Below, in pieces: positions 54,691-64,000 of a stretch of 64,000 nucleotides of DNA. The stretch spans positions 38,869,455-38,933,454 of the forward strand of contig CM067066.1 of the NCBI GenBank assembly GCA_033980235.1. Direction: 5' to 3'. The position numbers and the translations under genes were made by a program. The DNA comes from Diadema setosum. Taxonomy: Eukaryota > Echinodermata > Echinoidea > Diadematoida > Diadematidae. Position 1 is the first letter of the stretch. Every line of letters begins with the position of its first letter. The notes beneath the pieces are model-generated. The model made no database searches and was not told the origin of the DNA. It saw only the letters and a list, made by a program, of their open reading frames with translations.

Positions 54691-57600
54691 ATTAAGTGTA
54701 TCTGTGCTGATGTTGATCTCAAATGCTAGCATGGATAATTGTGTTTAGCTGCGTACCTATCGCATAAATGTTTGCTTCTAGGCCTATCTATTACTTTATA
54801 TTTCCTCCCTGTTTAACTAGAAGTAAATATTGTATTCAGAACAAGGGTGAAGCACCCGGATGTCAAGTACATGTAGTTCTGTTGTCATAGAAGTTTCATA
54901 GTCCAAGGTTGATGATCCAAATCAGGAAGGTCCAGGACACGAAAGCTGCTCCCCGGACAGGTGTATCATGTAACAAGACACTTGAAAAAAACAAAATTGA
55001 ATTTCGTCGGTGTTCTTTTCTACACAATCAGTGGACGATTTTGAAGTAATGACATATATTCACCTCACTCCTTTGCATATTTACATCAACTGATGGGGGA
55101 CTTTATCTATTCTGCTGGAATAACCATTAATTTTTTTAATCATGGCTATTACTCTGATACCGAATAATTGCTGTTTATTTACATCTATGAAGTGCATTTG
55201 GTCAATCAGTAGCACTAAGAATACTTCTCGCAAAAATTACTGTTTGGTAAAACCTGGCGAAACTTAACAATTTCATAACTTTCCTAATTTTTGCCCAACG
55301 ATCAAATTCTTACCGCCGCGGCAGTAAAAAAGTATAGTACCCTTTGCGAGTTCTAGGAAGAGCAAGACTTTATCTATTTACTTGCGACTCGAATAACTAT
55401 TGTATATCGGTAGATAGTCATTGTCTTGTTATTATTTTTGTCAACGTAGTTTGTAAATCGTAACTCACTCAGAGTTTTATTTTCGTTTGTTCTGTTTGTT
55501 TACTTGTTTGTTTTGTCATTTGTTCGTTGGTTGGTTTTTGTGTGTTTGTGCCTGTGTGTATATAGGCCTATGTGTGTGACTCGGGATGCATGGATCATTA
55601 AATTCTGCTTATGTTTTACCTGCTGTTGAACATGTTTCGATGTTACGCATCCTGTGGAATCCAAACTTCAAATGGATAATAAAATGCTATGCAGTTCAAA
55701 TTAAAGTTATTTCTTCTTCTCCATGTGTGGCTGGGTGCACGTGAGGACCTTCACACCCACGAGTTATTACAGTTCATGATTCATACAGCCTATAGCTTTT
55801 TGCTAAGGCAGCTCGCTATAATTTGAGGATATGCGCATACAGAGAGCAGTGGACATAATTAATGAAGAGCTTGCTTCCAAAAGGCGCAAAAATCCATCAT
55901 TTTTCAATGAATTTTAGCGTCTTTTGGATGCAAGCTCTTCAAATATAAACACTAAACAAAGAAAAAACTTCCCCCTTAAACAAATTTCTGCAATTTCTGA
56001 ATCAGTAACCTCTGAGGAAATCTGAATACAGGGGCATGTACTTGTATTTCTTTGCTACCTTTTTATGTGATATTCAGTAGATATCAGTCGGTGATGCTTC
56101 TGTGAGCACGCCCTAAAGGCAAAATGGTCACTAAGAAGTTCACAAGATCTTTTTCTTAAATTTGATTTAATGATATTGACAAAAATTTCAATTTTCAAGT
56201 AAAAGCAGGCGTGCAACTTACAATGTCTGAGCCTCCTTATCATGCCATATGACTTGTGGGCAAAATTTTATGGTTGAGTGACCACGGAGTCAAAATTGCC
56301 AAGATGGCAGATTGGACATGTTTTGCCCAAACAATGAGCACGTGGGCTTGAAAACCCTGTTTTACCTCATAGATAGACTAAATTCAGTTCCAGCATTGTG
56401 TGGATTTCAAAATCATTCGTGGGAATCTAATATTCTAATTTCATGTTGAAAAATAATCCGCTATGTTATGCTTCAGTGAGCATAACACAACATAAAAATT
56501 AGGGATTAAAAATTGCCACTTGGTACAATTTTAATGGTAAATTCGTGCTTCTTTATGACCAGACATAAATTCATGTATCCAATAACTGTAGCATGAACAC
56601 AAAATTGTCAGTGCAGTAATACATTAACATAAAAGAGTAGTCGAATTTAAATTTCAAACTTTCTCATGTTTTTCCAAGCAGAAATTTCGGTCAAAATGTC
56701 CATTCATATGAAGTGAGGCCATGATGCCGAAGTATTTACACTGACATACGTACTCAGTTCACTTCACTTCAGTTCAGTTCAAACTGCACCGAACCGAACC
56801 GAACTGACCTGAAAATACGTACTTAGTTACGGAAATGCTTGGCAAATTTTTAAGTGGAATAACAAAATTATACCTATGAAGTATTTGGAAAGTTGGGTTA
56901 GCCCCCCCCCCCCCCCCCCCCGAAAAACGCAGTATGATATATGCACTATAAACACATCGTAGAGACTGCGGGGTTTTTTTCGGGGGGGGGGGGGGCGGGG
57001 AGCAGAGAGGTTGTAGCTGTTGGGTGGACTACGATAACTTTTGTATTTTTGTATCTGCAAATTTAAGGGGCTATATAGAGAGGATTATAATGTCATCATT
57101 CTTTTATGCACTATTTATGTGGTTGTGGAATATAAAAAAACGAAACCTTGAGATTCACTTAATTGTTTATCTTACATTTATTGAAACTTCTATCGTTCTC
57201 TGTGTTTGAATTTACCTTTTTTTTTTTCAAAATCAGTGCTTTAAGTGGACCGTCATGTGAGCTTGACAGAAAATAGCAACAAGCTTTAGACGCATGTAAT
57301 TAACATGATTAAAGGGTTATTTTGTTGAAAGGACGTCATACAGTTACTAGTAAGTATTTTATCAATAATTCATAATACGTGTATACTGTAATGGGTCATA
57401 CACACAAACATTAAATGCCTGACTTTTCGCTTTTCATATCTATTGTTTGCAAAATGTGTTACCACATCAATAAGAACAAAAGTTGTGACTGTACATTTTG
57501 TGTGTGTGTGTGTGTGTGTGCTCCAATCCTAAAACAAATCGGAAGTTATCTTACACATTTTAAATATGTTCGTAGAATTGGACTCACCCCCCCCCCCAAC

Positions 57601-57835
57601 AAAAAAGTCAGTTCAATGTTATTATGCTGTGGATTTGATATGAGTAATTTGCATAATGCGTTGCTTAGTCACACGAGCAATCGATTTCTGCATCGTTTTT
57701 CTACTCCTATTTGCCAGTGTGATACATATGTAACAATCCCTGGGTTCTTTAAGATTTCTTTTTTAACCATCTTTCTATTTCTTCCCCCTTTTTTTTCTCT
57801 CTCTCTCTGTCTATGTATATTCTAATTAAAAAAAA

Positions 57836-57960
57836 ATATATATATATATACATATATATAGACATATATGTATCTAATGTGTGTGTGTATATATATATAT
57901 ATACACACACACTCATTTATATGCGTTTGTGTATGTATATAATATGTATGCATGTATACA
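57836..57960 (+). repeat. (TA)n/(TG)n microsatellite cluster
   Basis: ATATAT, TGTGTG and CACACA runs in succession. Confidence 0.9.
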
Positions 57961-58289
57961 ACACTTGCTGTTGCTGTATCTATGGCATCAGTGTAAATGA
58001 TACCATTCCGTCTCTCAGAGATATTGTTTATCTAAACTTTTCACGCAGGGAAATATGCGATTTGGAATAGAGAATAGGTAGAAAGACCAGGACAAATCGA
58101 CTTATACTCTCCCCATTAACTTTGCTGAAAATGAGCGCATATTCCCTCAAGTTATAAGTAAGAAAGAGACCAAATACCATGCTTTGATTCCTGTATACTG
58201 TATTGGAGCTTTGTAGGGGGCTAGTCGGATAAAAGACACATGGAACCATACTATGTGTTCTATCTTCTTTTGTACATGCTTCCGTTTTA

Positions 58290-58520
58290 GCTAACTACAT
58301 CAGGCCACGCCGCTCGGTATATCGGACTCCATGCTGTTCAGACGTTTCACTTTTTTTTTTCTATCGTAACGGTGAAGATGACGCCTGTCCGGAGATCAGG
58401 AGGTCGTAGCTTTGAATCTTGCGCGAGTATGTACGCCCATGATTTTTTTTTTTTAATCATGGCTACTACTAAAACACTGATCAATTCAGTGCTTATTTAC
58501 GTCGATATAGGGCAATTTGT
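58290..58520 (+). mobile_element. Possible tRNA-derived SINE remnant
   Basis: GGTCGTAGCTTTGAATCTTG at about 58401-58420 resembles a pol III B box with surrounding tRNA T-arm, preceded about 80 bases earlier by a weak A box-like region. A T-tract and a body also seen near 55130-55200 follow. Weak. Confidence 0.3.
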
Positions 58521-58678
58521 CAACCACCGGTTGCAATGAGAAGTGAACATGTTTATTTAAGCAACAATGACAATATACTTTGGAGGATTTGACATCATGA
58601 ACTGCAAATAACATGATCTCGATCATTATCACAGTTTCTTAAAAAAAAGAAAAGAAGTTTATCAGTCCGTTTTATTTT

Positions 58679-61348
58679 TTGTTTAATCGTGATGACACTT
58701 ATAGTGTAAAGGCGGTGTGGCTGTATATTTCCAAAAGATTCAACTATAAAATAAGAGACGAGTTGAATTCATCTACTTTAGAATGCCTTTGGTTTGAATT
58801 GCATTATCCAAATAAGCCTTCCATCCTTGTAGGGGAATTTTACAGACCTCCGAATTCTCACGTCGATTTCTTTGACGAATTAGACAGGACTTTGGACTCT
58901 GCTCTCTCGGAACATATGAGTTGTATTATATTAGGTGATTTCAATTGTAATTATATGCCACACCAATATGATCTGAATGCCGAAAAAGTTATGTTTTATA
59001 CAAATATGTACGGACTAAGTCAATTAATTGATACTGCCACAAGAGTTACAAATACTGCTTCTACTTTAATTGATTTGATATTTGTATCAGACAAAGAACT
59101 TTACAGTGAATGGGGAATATTTGAGACTAGCATTAGCGATCATTATTTGGTATATGCTATTCGGGACTTCAGTGCAAAGATCCATCAAAAATCTGAATGT
59201 GCGGAATTTCGCTCATTCAAAAATCTTAATGAGGAGGAATTTTATAGTGATTTGAGAAGTGCTCCGTGGCAGGTCATAAAAGATATATACGACGTTGATG
59301 ATGCGTGGGATATGTGGTTGACTCTTTTCAATGATGTTATCAACAAGCACATACCTTTGCGCAAAAAGCGGATAAGAAAACATGCATGTCCATGGATATC
59401 TGATGAGATTGTTAAGCTCATGACGGAACGTGATAAAGTTCTCAAAGCTGCTAAATCTGGCAATAGTGATGATCTTTGGAATACCTATAAATATCTAAAA
59501 AACAAAGTTACTCATCTCATGAGAAGAAGAAAAAAACAGTATAACACTGACCAAATTTTACAAAATCGCAACAACAGTAAGAAAATGTGGAAGAGCTTGA
59601 GGGAACTTACGCCTAAACCATCACCCGTTTCTCCCAATACCATAAAGGTTGATGATGCAGAAGTATCGGACAACGCAAGTATTGCTGAAGCATTCAACAA
59701 TTTTTTCATATCTAATGCTACTAAAATTACAAAAGACCTGCAGAGGAATACTTCTCAAATGATATTTGATGAGGACAAAGGCTTTGTTCCTTCTCATTCT
59801 CAATTTAATTTAAGTATGATAACGAGAGATTTTGTATTGAGACAGATTGAGCTTCTTGGCATAGATAAAGCAACCGGAGAAGATCACATCGGCTGCAAAC
59901 TTTTAAAGATGACAAAGAATGTTATTGCAGAATCTCTTTGCGATATTATCAACAAATCCCTGTCTACGGGAGTTGTTCCACGTGAATGGAAAAAGGCTCG
60001 GGTAGTACCGATATTTAAAGCAGGAGATATTTCTTCGTTGGTGGACCGCCCCATCTCAATCTTACCAACAGTGAGTAAAATTATCGAAAGGGCCGTACAT
60101 CAACAACTGAGCGAATTCATGAATGCGAATGATTTACTACACCCTAATCAATCTGGTTTTAGACCATTTCATTCCACATCAACTGCTCTTGCAAAACTTG
60201 TGAATCAGTGGTCTTTGAATATAGATAATAATCAAATTTCTGGAGTTGCCTTCATAGATCTTCGGAAGGCATTTGACACTGTAGATCATGACCTACTTTT
60301 ACATAAATTAAAGTGTATAGGGTGTAGTAAGACGAGTGTAGATTGGTTTAAATCCTATTTAAGTGACAGACAGCAAGTGACGCAATTCAAAGGAGCCAAG
60401 TCCCACCCTTCAACTATTAAATTGGGTGTACCTCAAGGGTCAATTCTTGGTCCCCTTTTATTTTCAATATATGTAAACAGTCTACCCGAGTGTACTTCAG
60501 AAGGTGTTATAGATATGTATGCTGACGATACGACCCTCACTGTCAGTGCTAATGATGCAACAGTTTTAGAAGAAAAGATAACTGTTGCACTAAATAAAGT
60601 AATGGGGTGGATTAAGAAAAATCGGCTCGTCCTTAACACTGACAAAACTTCTGTCATGATTATCGGCTCCCGTGCTAATCTCGGGAAAATTGAAAATTTC
60701 AGTATTTCATTAGATGGTAGTCGGATTAAAAGAGTTCAGTTCACTAAATGTTTAGGTGTTTTAATAGATGAAGAACTGAAATGGTCTAAACAAATCGAAA
60801 ATGTATGCAAACGTACCCAAAAAAGTGTCTGCATGATAAAGAGAGCGAAGGCCTTTTTGCCCCAACAATCCCTAAAATTACTTTATAATAGTCTAGTGTT
60901 ACCACAATTTGATTACTGTTCTGTTGTTTGGTCAAACAGATTTCAATACCATACAACTAAGCTAGAAAAAATTCAAAAGAGGGCAGCAAGAATAATTTTG
61001 GACAAAACATATGACACACCGTCGGCTGATTTATTCAAAAGTCTTAAATGGATGACACTAGACAAACGTTTTGATTTCAGCCGTGTTATGATGATATATA
61101 AATGCGTCCATAACTTAGCACCTTCGTACCTTCAGGTGCACTTAGTTAAGCCTAGTGATGTACATGAACATCATACAAGGCTAATAGACAGTGGAAATCT
61201 ATGTGTGCCAAGATTTCGCTCTGATTGTCACAAGTGCAGCCCAATCGTATCCTCTGTACTTGAATGGAACAGGCTAGATCATTCAATTAGATCAGCTTCT
61301 TCCATATATTCATTTAAGAGATTGTTTAAGCAAAGTTGCTATTTGTAA
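58679..61348 (+). CDS. LINE ORF2: endonuclease/reverse transcriptase (CR1/L2-type), 5'-truncated but open
   Basis: An 889-codon frame without stops and with no ATG at its start. APE-type endonuclease, later part: LYISKRFNYKIRDELN, EFYRPPNSHVDF, ILGDFNCNY, STLIDLIFVSD and ISDHYLV. The first 80 or so residues of the domain (the SETWL and GGG-V blocks) are missing or altered, so the element is 5'-truncated. Reverse transcriptase: VPREWKKARVVPIFK, RPISILPTVSKIIERAV, SGFRPFHSTSTAL, FIDLRKAFDTVDHDLL, LGVPQGSILGPLLFSIYVN and catalytic MYADDTTL. The C-terminal part has LPQFDYCSVVW, QKRAARIIL and VLEWNRLDHSIRSA. A LINE copies its RNA into DNA at nicked chromosomal targets. The long intact frame indicates recent insertion. 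3' flank about 290 bp, ending in (AAATA)n. Confidence 0.92.
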   Translation: MFNRDDTYSVKAVWLYISKRFNYKIRDELNSSTLECLWFELHYPNKPSILVGEFYRPPNSHVDFFDELDRTLDSALSEHMSCIILGDFNCNYMPHQYDLNAEKVMFYTNMYGLSQLIDTATRVTNTASTLIDLIFVSDKELYSEWGIFETSISDHYLVYAIRDFSAKIHQKSECAEFRSFKNLNEEEFYSDLRSAPWQVIKDIYDVDDAWDMWLTLFNDVINKHIPLRKKRIRKHACPWISDEIVKLMTERDKVLKAAKSGNSDDLWNTYKYLKNKVTHLMRRRKKQYNTDQILQNRNNSKKMWKSLRELTPKPSPVSPNTIKVDDAEVSDNASIAEAFNNFFISNATKITKDLQRNTSQMIFDEDKGFVPSHSQFNLSMITRDFVLRQIELLGIDKATGEDHIGCKLLKMTKNVIAESLCDIINKSLSTGVVPREWKKARVVPIFKAGDISSLVDRPISILPTVSKIIERAVHQQLSEFMNANDLLHPNQSGFRPFHSTSTALAKLVNQWSLNIDNNQISGVAFIDLRKAFDTVDHDLLLHKLKCIGCSKTSVDWFKSYLSDRQQVTQFKGAKSHPSTIKLGVPQGSILGPLLFSIYVNSLPECTSEGVIDMYADDTTLTVSANDATVLEEKITVALNKVMGWIKKNRLVLNTDKTSVMIIGSRANLGKIENFSISLDGSRIKRVQFTKCLGVLIDEELKWSKQIENVCKRTQKSVCMIKRAKAFLPQQSLKLLYNSLVLPQFDYCSVVWSNRFQYHTTKLEKIQKRAARIILDKTYDTPSADLFKSLKWMTLDKRFDFSRVMMIYKCVHNLAPSYLQVHLVKPSDVHEHHTRLIDSGNLCVPRFRSDCHKCSPIVSSVLEWNRLDHSIRSASSIYSFKRLFKQSCYL

Positions 61349-61642
61349 GTAACACACGAAATTCATTCTGGGCTTTATCATTCCTGTATAATAGCGTTTT
61401 TAATTGTTATTTCGGCATTCTGGTGAACTCTTGCTGTGGCATGTACTTTTCATGTTACTTTGCAATGTACAGTATGCTGGTATGTATCTACACTGTATTA
61501 TGTCATCTTCTGTATATACGTTTTGCTATTTAATGTACATATGTTCATCAATATTATTCAGGGCTCCATGGAAGACCACTATTTATTGGTGAATGGACTA
61601 CCCTGACAAAAGATTAGAAATAAATAAAATAAATAAATAAAG
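61349..61642 (+). other. LINE 3' UTR and AAATA-type tail
   Basis: Non-coding sequence after the LINE stop, with GGCTCCATGGAAGACCACTA near 61562 and a terminal ATAAATAAAATAAATAAATA tail at 61617-61640. Confidence 0.7.
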
Positions 61643-62565
61643 TATGTGAATTCATTCTGTTTATCGTGAAATGGAATTCTCGTCATATTTCCGGGGGGGG
61701 GGGGGAGAGAGATTTTAATTGTCTTGGATGATATGAAATGTGTTGAATAACATCCCTGATTGTCCTATAAAGGTTAAAAGAAGAAAGTACCTCTCTGCTT
61801 CGTTTTGTTTTGCTCTGTTTATCTTTGCTTTGTTTTTGTTTGTTTGTTTGTTTGGTTGGTTGGGTTTTTTTTTTCTCAAAGAATGTTTGCACACGTAATA
61901 TTTCATGAGCAAAACAAATCAGTACTATACATGCCAACAACGTCACGATTACGTGACCAAAATGACTAAAGGAGACAAAAGTTGTCTTTCTATTCATGGA
62001 TTCTAGATTCTTGTGAACGTTGATGGAACGGTCATTGGCTTGCCTACTATTCCGCTCATCAGTTCTGCCATGTTTCACTCAATCTAGTAAGAAAAAAAAA
62101 ATATTGATCTCAGACAGCAAGAACACTTCAAAATATCCACCAGAGATGCTCAATTTTGAAAATCTTTTCTCTCAGTCCACAAGGTAAACGGCCTCCATGT
62201 ATTGATTTTGTTGTGGTTTACCATCTTTTTTTTTCTTTTTTTTGTTACTTGTGGTTTACCATCTTCTTTTTTTCTTTTTTTTTTTCACTTGTTGCTGCGT
62301 CAATAACCTACTCCGGGCGAAATGGTTGTGAACGAATCGCGATTCATCTGATCGCCAAATAAACATTTTGCCAGAAAACTGGATCCATATCAAATGTTCA
62401 TTATCAAAATTATCAAAATATTTTCTTGCCGGGGTGATGTAAGAGGAATGCATGGATATAGTTACAAAGTCACTCCTTCCACTCACTCACTTGCACTCAC
62501 CCACAGTACGACGCGCGTCTGTGTTCAATGGCCTCCATTTCTTCCGTCGTGTTCTCCTTTGAATA
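61643..62565. other. Between two LINEs; no gene seen
   Basis: A G13 run at 61692-61704, TTTG repeats near 61830-61860, and two near-identical T-rich units around 62210-62290. The last 100 bp before 62566 are probably the 5' UTR of the second LINE. Confidence 0.45.
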
Positions 62566-64000
62566 ATGAATAACGAACCTGCACACGAAGCTGAGGACCA
62601 ATATTTAACAGATCATCATAGTGAATACTTCACAATTGACGAATTCAATTCCGAATTTTGCCCCCAAACTGGAAATGACAGTCGATCTGTTCACAGTTTT
62701 TCCATAGATAAATACTTCAGCCTCATTCATATCAATTCACGAAGCTTGAATAAGAACTTTGAATCAATCGAAACGCTCTTAAACTCTCTTCACCATTTTG
62801 CCTTTTCCGTAATAGGAATTTCTGAAACTTGGTTGCATTATGTCTCCCCAAATATGTTTAGTATTCAAAATTATGATATGATTCGTGCAGATAGAAGGAC
62901 TGGAAGAGGAGGTGGAGTAGCCTTGTATATACATAATCAACTTCGTTACAAACTCCGACCTGACTTATCCATCAATGGTGTTGAAAGCTTATTCGTCGAA
63001 ATTATAAATGATAAAACTAAAAATATTATTATAGGTATCATCTATAGACCACCAAATAACGAAATAGATTTATTTCTAGACAGCATTGAAATTTTTTCAA
63101 ATACAATTATTCATGAAAATAAAAGTTTGTTCTTAATGGGGGATTACAATATTGATTTACTAAGTACGACAAACCATAATTTTTCTAGATTTCATAACAC
63201 ATTATCATTAAGTAGTCTTTATCCTCACATTAATAAGCCTACGAGAATCTGTAACACCACGTCAACTGAGACTTTAATCGACAACATCTTCTCTAACATT
63301 ATTGATAAAAACTATACTAATGGCATACTTTATTCAGATATATCTGATCATCTTCCAATATTTACCATTCACGAGCAGATTGGAAACGTTCAACCAAAAC
63401 AAAAATGCTATAGAACGCGAAGAAAAGAATCTCACGAAAATATTAATTCATTAATATCTGATTTATCACGCGAACAATGGCAAGATGTGACTTCGGTCAA
63501 TGACGCGAATTTATCTTACGAAATGTTTTTGCATAAATTTCTTTATTATTATAATAATCGTATTCCCTTAGTTAATAAGAACAATCGCGCAAAAACAAAA
63601 CAACCATGGATTACCAAAGGGCTAATGCGTTCTATACTCACCCGTAATCGCTTATATAAAATGTCCTTACGTAAACCAACACCACAGAACAAAGCAAAAT
63701 ACAGAACATATCGAAATACATTAACCACATTAATCCGGGCATCTCGAAAGCGATATTATTCAGACATACTAGAATCAAATAAGGACAGTAAAACCAAACT
63801 GTGGCGAACTATCAATGACCTTATTAAGAATAAAAAGAAAGAACTCCCGACCGTTATTTCCGAAAATGACCAAGATATTAACGACCCTGAAATCATTGCA
63901 AATTGTTTTAATAAGTTCTTTACCAACATAGGCCCCAATCTCGCCTCAACAATACTTCCAAACGCTGGAAATTTTACAGATTACCTTCCAGAAAGTAATA
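62566..64000 (+). CDS. LINE ORF2 start: APE endonuclease, runs off the window
   Basis: From ATG at 62566 the frame is open for 478 codons to the window edge. Endonuclease blocks are complete and in order: IHINSRSLNKNF, VIGISETWL, RRTGRGGGVALYIHNQ, IIGIIYRPPNNEID, LMGDYNID, STETLIDNIFSN and YSDISDHLPIF. The basic linker follows (KQPWITKGLMRSI, RKRYYSDILE, KTKLWRTINDLIKNKKKELP, IANCFNKFFTNIGPNLA). The reverse transcriptase would follow outside the window. The catalytic Asn, Glu, Asp and His positions are present. Sequence differs clearly from the LINE at 58679, so it is a different family of the same broad CR1/L2-like group. No ORF1 is visible upstream. The start was chosen as the first ATG after an in-frame stop at about 62563. 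Confidence 0.88.
   Translation, partial: MNNEPAHEAEDQYLTDHHSEYFTIDEFNSEFCPQTGNDSRSVHSFSIDKYFSLIHINSRSLNKNFESIETLLNSLHHFAFSVIGISETWLHYVSPNMFSIQNYDMIRADRRTGRGGGVALYIHNQLRYKLRPDLSINGVESLFVEIINDKTKNIIIGIIYRPPNNEIDLFLDSIEIFSNTIIHENKSLFLMGDYNIDLLSTTNHNFSRFHNTLSLSSLYPHINKPTRICNTTSTETLIDNIFSNIIDKNYTNGILYSDISDHLPIFTIHEQIGNVQPKQKCYRTRRKESHENINSLISDLSREQWQDVTSVNDANLSYEMFLHKFLYYYNNRIPLVNKNNRAKTKQPWITKGLMRSILTRNRLYKMSLRKPTPQNKAKYRTYRNTLTTLIRASRKRYYSDILESNKDSKTKLWRTINDLIKNKKKELPTVISENDQDINDPEIIANCFNKFFTNIGPNLASTILPNAGNFTDYLPESN

Larger units (their letters stand above)
54691..58678. other. Region downstream of CLCA, no host gene recognised
   Basis: A C21/G14 homopolymer pair in hairpin orientation lies at 56902-56922 and 56981-56994. 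A GTTCAGTTCACTT / GAACCGAACTGA inverted stretch is at 56750-56825, a (TG)n at 57500-57520, a (TA)n cluster at 57836-57905, and a repeated T-tract plus AATCATGGCTA motif at 55130 and 58445. Nothing coding is convincing. Confidence 0.5.

Overview
The window looks like nuclear DNA of an invertebrate deuterostome, most likely an echinoderm. That placement is inference. It rests on intron-rich genes with canonical GT-AG splicing, animal-only families (CLCA, TSSK, CHMP1), and a repeat load of kinds known from sea urchins and their relatives: TU-like foldback elements, TTAA-flanked THAP elements, CR1/L2-type LINEs, tRNA-derived SINEs and many MITEs. Roughly 6 kb of 64 kb is protein-coding host sequence.

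Three host genes can be read in full. (1) A seven-exon CHMP1 (ESCRT-III) gene runs rightward from 1345 to 10712. It encodes about 201 residues and ends in a MIM1 motif. Its intron 1 (4.9 kb) is filled with transposon debris, and intron 6 uses a GC donor. (2) A single-exon testis-specific serine kinase of the TSSK4 type lies on the minus strand at 16759-17712, convergent with CHMP1. (3) A twelve-exon CLCA (calcium-activated chloride channel regulator) gene runs rightward from 26015 to 54246. It encodes about 1153 residues: signal peptide, metalloprotease-like domain with all expected zinc ligands lost, VWA domain with intact MIDAS, beta-sandwich and FnIII-like parts, a long Ser/Thr-rich stalk, one membrane span and a short tail.

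The outstanding feature is CLCA intron 8, about 18.1 kb when the neighbouring introns are a few hundred bases to 1.9 kb. Most of it is one TTAA-flanked element (33390-50817) with diverged terminal inverted repeats of about 200 bp. It carries a broken THAP-domain gene at its left end and a frame-disrupted P2X7 'ballast'-like zinc domain in opposite orientation near its right end. I read it as a decayed Kolobok-superfamily transposon. A 7.5-kb foldback element (33840-41335) has landed in the THAP coding exon. Its 640-690-bp arms are built of 22-23-bp tandem repeats, with a perfect 6-bp target duplication. Inside it are at least three small palindromic elements and a small two-exon gene candidate. 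A Helitron-like element with arrays of nuclear-receptor half-sites (43635-44961) and a tandem duplication of a transposase-like exon lie further right in the large element. Removing the large element leaves a host intron of about 0.7 kb.

Right of CLCA (54.7-64 kb) there is no host gene that I recognise. There is a palindromic MITE just past the CLCA stop, a LINE with an 889-codon endonuclease/reverse transcriptase frame (58679-61348), and the start of a second LINE open to the window edge (62566-64000). Intergenic stretches at 1-1344, 10.7-16.7 kb and 17.8-26.0 kb hold MITEs, LINE remnants, microsatellites and homopolymer runs.
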